Assembly (NCBI GenBank): GCA_902494135.1
Contig: CABUSE010000007.1
Location: 1 to 21,832 of the forward strand
Direction: 5' to 3'
Length of the DNA: 21,832 nucleotides
DNA from: an uncultured Collinsella sp.
Lineage (GTDB): Bacteria > Actinomycetota > Coriobacteriia > Coriobacteriales > Coriobacteriaceae
Below, one piece after another: positions 21,439 through 21,832 of the stretch. Both the position numbers and the translations under genes were made by a program. The notes below the pieces were generated by a model, which did no database searches, had not been told where the DNA came from, and saw only the letters and a program-made list of their open reading frames with translations. Position 1 is the first letter of the stretch, and every line of letters begins with the position of its first letter.

Positions 21439-21751
21439 GGCGGCGAGCGTTGAGTTCGCCGGCCAGCTCATCGAGGGTGATGCCGTAGCGCTCGAGCGTC
21501 ACGAGCAAGTGGTAGATCAGGTCGCCAGCCTCGTAACGAATGTGGTCGTGGTCGTTATCCTTGCAGGCCATGATCACCTCGCTCGCCTCCTCGGCAAGCT
21601 TCTTGAGCAGCTCATCCTCGACGTCGGTCAACAGACGCGCGGTATAGCTCTCCTGCGGCGACGCGTCGCGACGGCCATGAATCACCTCGGCCAGCCCCGT
21701 CAGTGTCTCACCAATATTTCCCGGCTGCACGTTAGCTGTTCTGACTCCCAT
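21434..21751 (-). CDS. hisE: Phosphoribosyl-ATP pyrophosphatase
   Basis: HisE catalyses the second step of histidine synthesis, PR-ATP to PR-AMP plus pyrophosphate. The 105-residue all-helical protein shows the family core: LAEVIHGRRDASPQESYTAR, KKLAEEASEVIMACKDND and EAGDLIYHLLVTLERYG, with the metal-binding EExxE and ExxD set. GAGAGGAAATAACC before ATG 21749-21751 is the ribosome site. The stop codon lies inside a dispersed repeat. The preceding gene, probably hisI, ends 15 bases upstream, so they form part of a his operon that continues beyond the window. Confidence 0.96.
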   Translation of the reverse strand: MGVRTANVQPGNIGETLTGLAEVIHGRRDASPQESYTARLLTDVEDELLKKLAEEASEVIMACKDNDHDHIRYEAGDLIYHLLVTLERYGITLDELAGELNARRH

Positions 21752-21766
21752 GGTTATTTCCTCTCG

Positions 21767-21832
21767 TTACTGCAGCGTAAAGTAGGTACCGGTCTCATCG
21801 AACCGAGGCTTTGCGCCCTTTTTCTCAAAGAA
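21767..21832 (-). CDS. hisI: Probable hisI (phosphoribosyl-AMP cyclohydrolase), C-terminal 21 residues
   Basis: A minus-strand frame open to the right edge ends ...FFEKKGAKPRFDETGTYFTLQ with stop TAA at 21767-21769. HisI proteins end soon after a (S)CFF/CFY motif, and the position directly before hisE fits hisI. The fragment is too short to be certain; it could be another his gene such as hisF. Confidence 0.45.
   Translation of the reverse strand, partial: FFEKKGAKPRFDETGTYFTLQ

Noticed and set aside
1..21832. CRISPR array, rRNA or self-replicating plasmid functions
   Set aside because: No regularly spaced short repeats, no rRNA-like sequence and no replication or partition gene were seen on either strand.

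Overview
The window looks like chromosomal DNA of a high-GC Actinomycetota gut bacterium of the class Coriobacteriia, most likely Collinsella. This rests on GC-rich coding sequence with strong third-position bias (which opens long false frames opposite real genes), gene content, and several families of palindromic repeats of a kind I associate with Collinsella. No search was run, so the genus is an inference.

Layout. 1-155 is the 5' end of an unrecognised minus-strand gene, preceded by a terminator and a 94-bp palindrome just after purH (379-1986, -). Then come a GNAT acetyltransferase (+), a DUF2207 membrane protein (-), and a gene-free, repeat-bearing stretch. gluQRS (+) follows and appears to be leaderless. 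Next are a calcineurin-like phosphoesterase (-) and a 79-aa two-helix membrane protein (-). Repeat element A follows, then an unknown gene cut by one in-frame amber codon (8047-8739, +) and a PPP-type phosphatase (-). A three-gene plus-strand operon (UBA/DUF4342 protein, response regulator, histidine kinase) ends at element B, a second copy of element A. A two-gene minus operon carries an orphan PTS IIB and a VOC protein. A membrane-anchored helical-repeat protein and tRNA-Leu(UAA) follow on plus. The tRNA's 3' end and terminator are duplicated 196 bp downstream around a GC-rich hairpin cluster. Next on minus are a ppx/gppA phosphatase with a DivIC/FtsB-like protein, then enolase with its own promoter and terminator, then a larC2-like/yfcE/mazG operon. 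The right end holds a histidinol-phosphatase-like PHP protein (+) convergent with hisE and probably hisI (-).

Most genes are housekeeping: purine and histidine synthesis, glycolysis, tRNA modification, NTP clean-up, cell division. The unusual content is mostly non-coding or broken: two copies of a ~184-bp inverted-repeat element, a GGGAC-motif repeat in convergent gene gaps, three other palindromes, the duplicated tRNA-Leu 3' end, direct repeats in the enolase promoter, the amber-interrupted gene, a LarC C-terminal domain without its N-terminal half, and an isolated IIB-VOC pair. I found no CRISPR array, integrase, transposase gene or rRNA.
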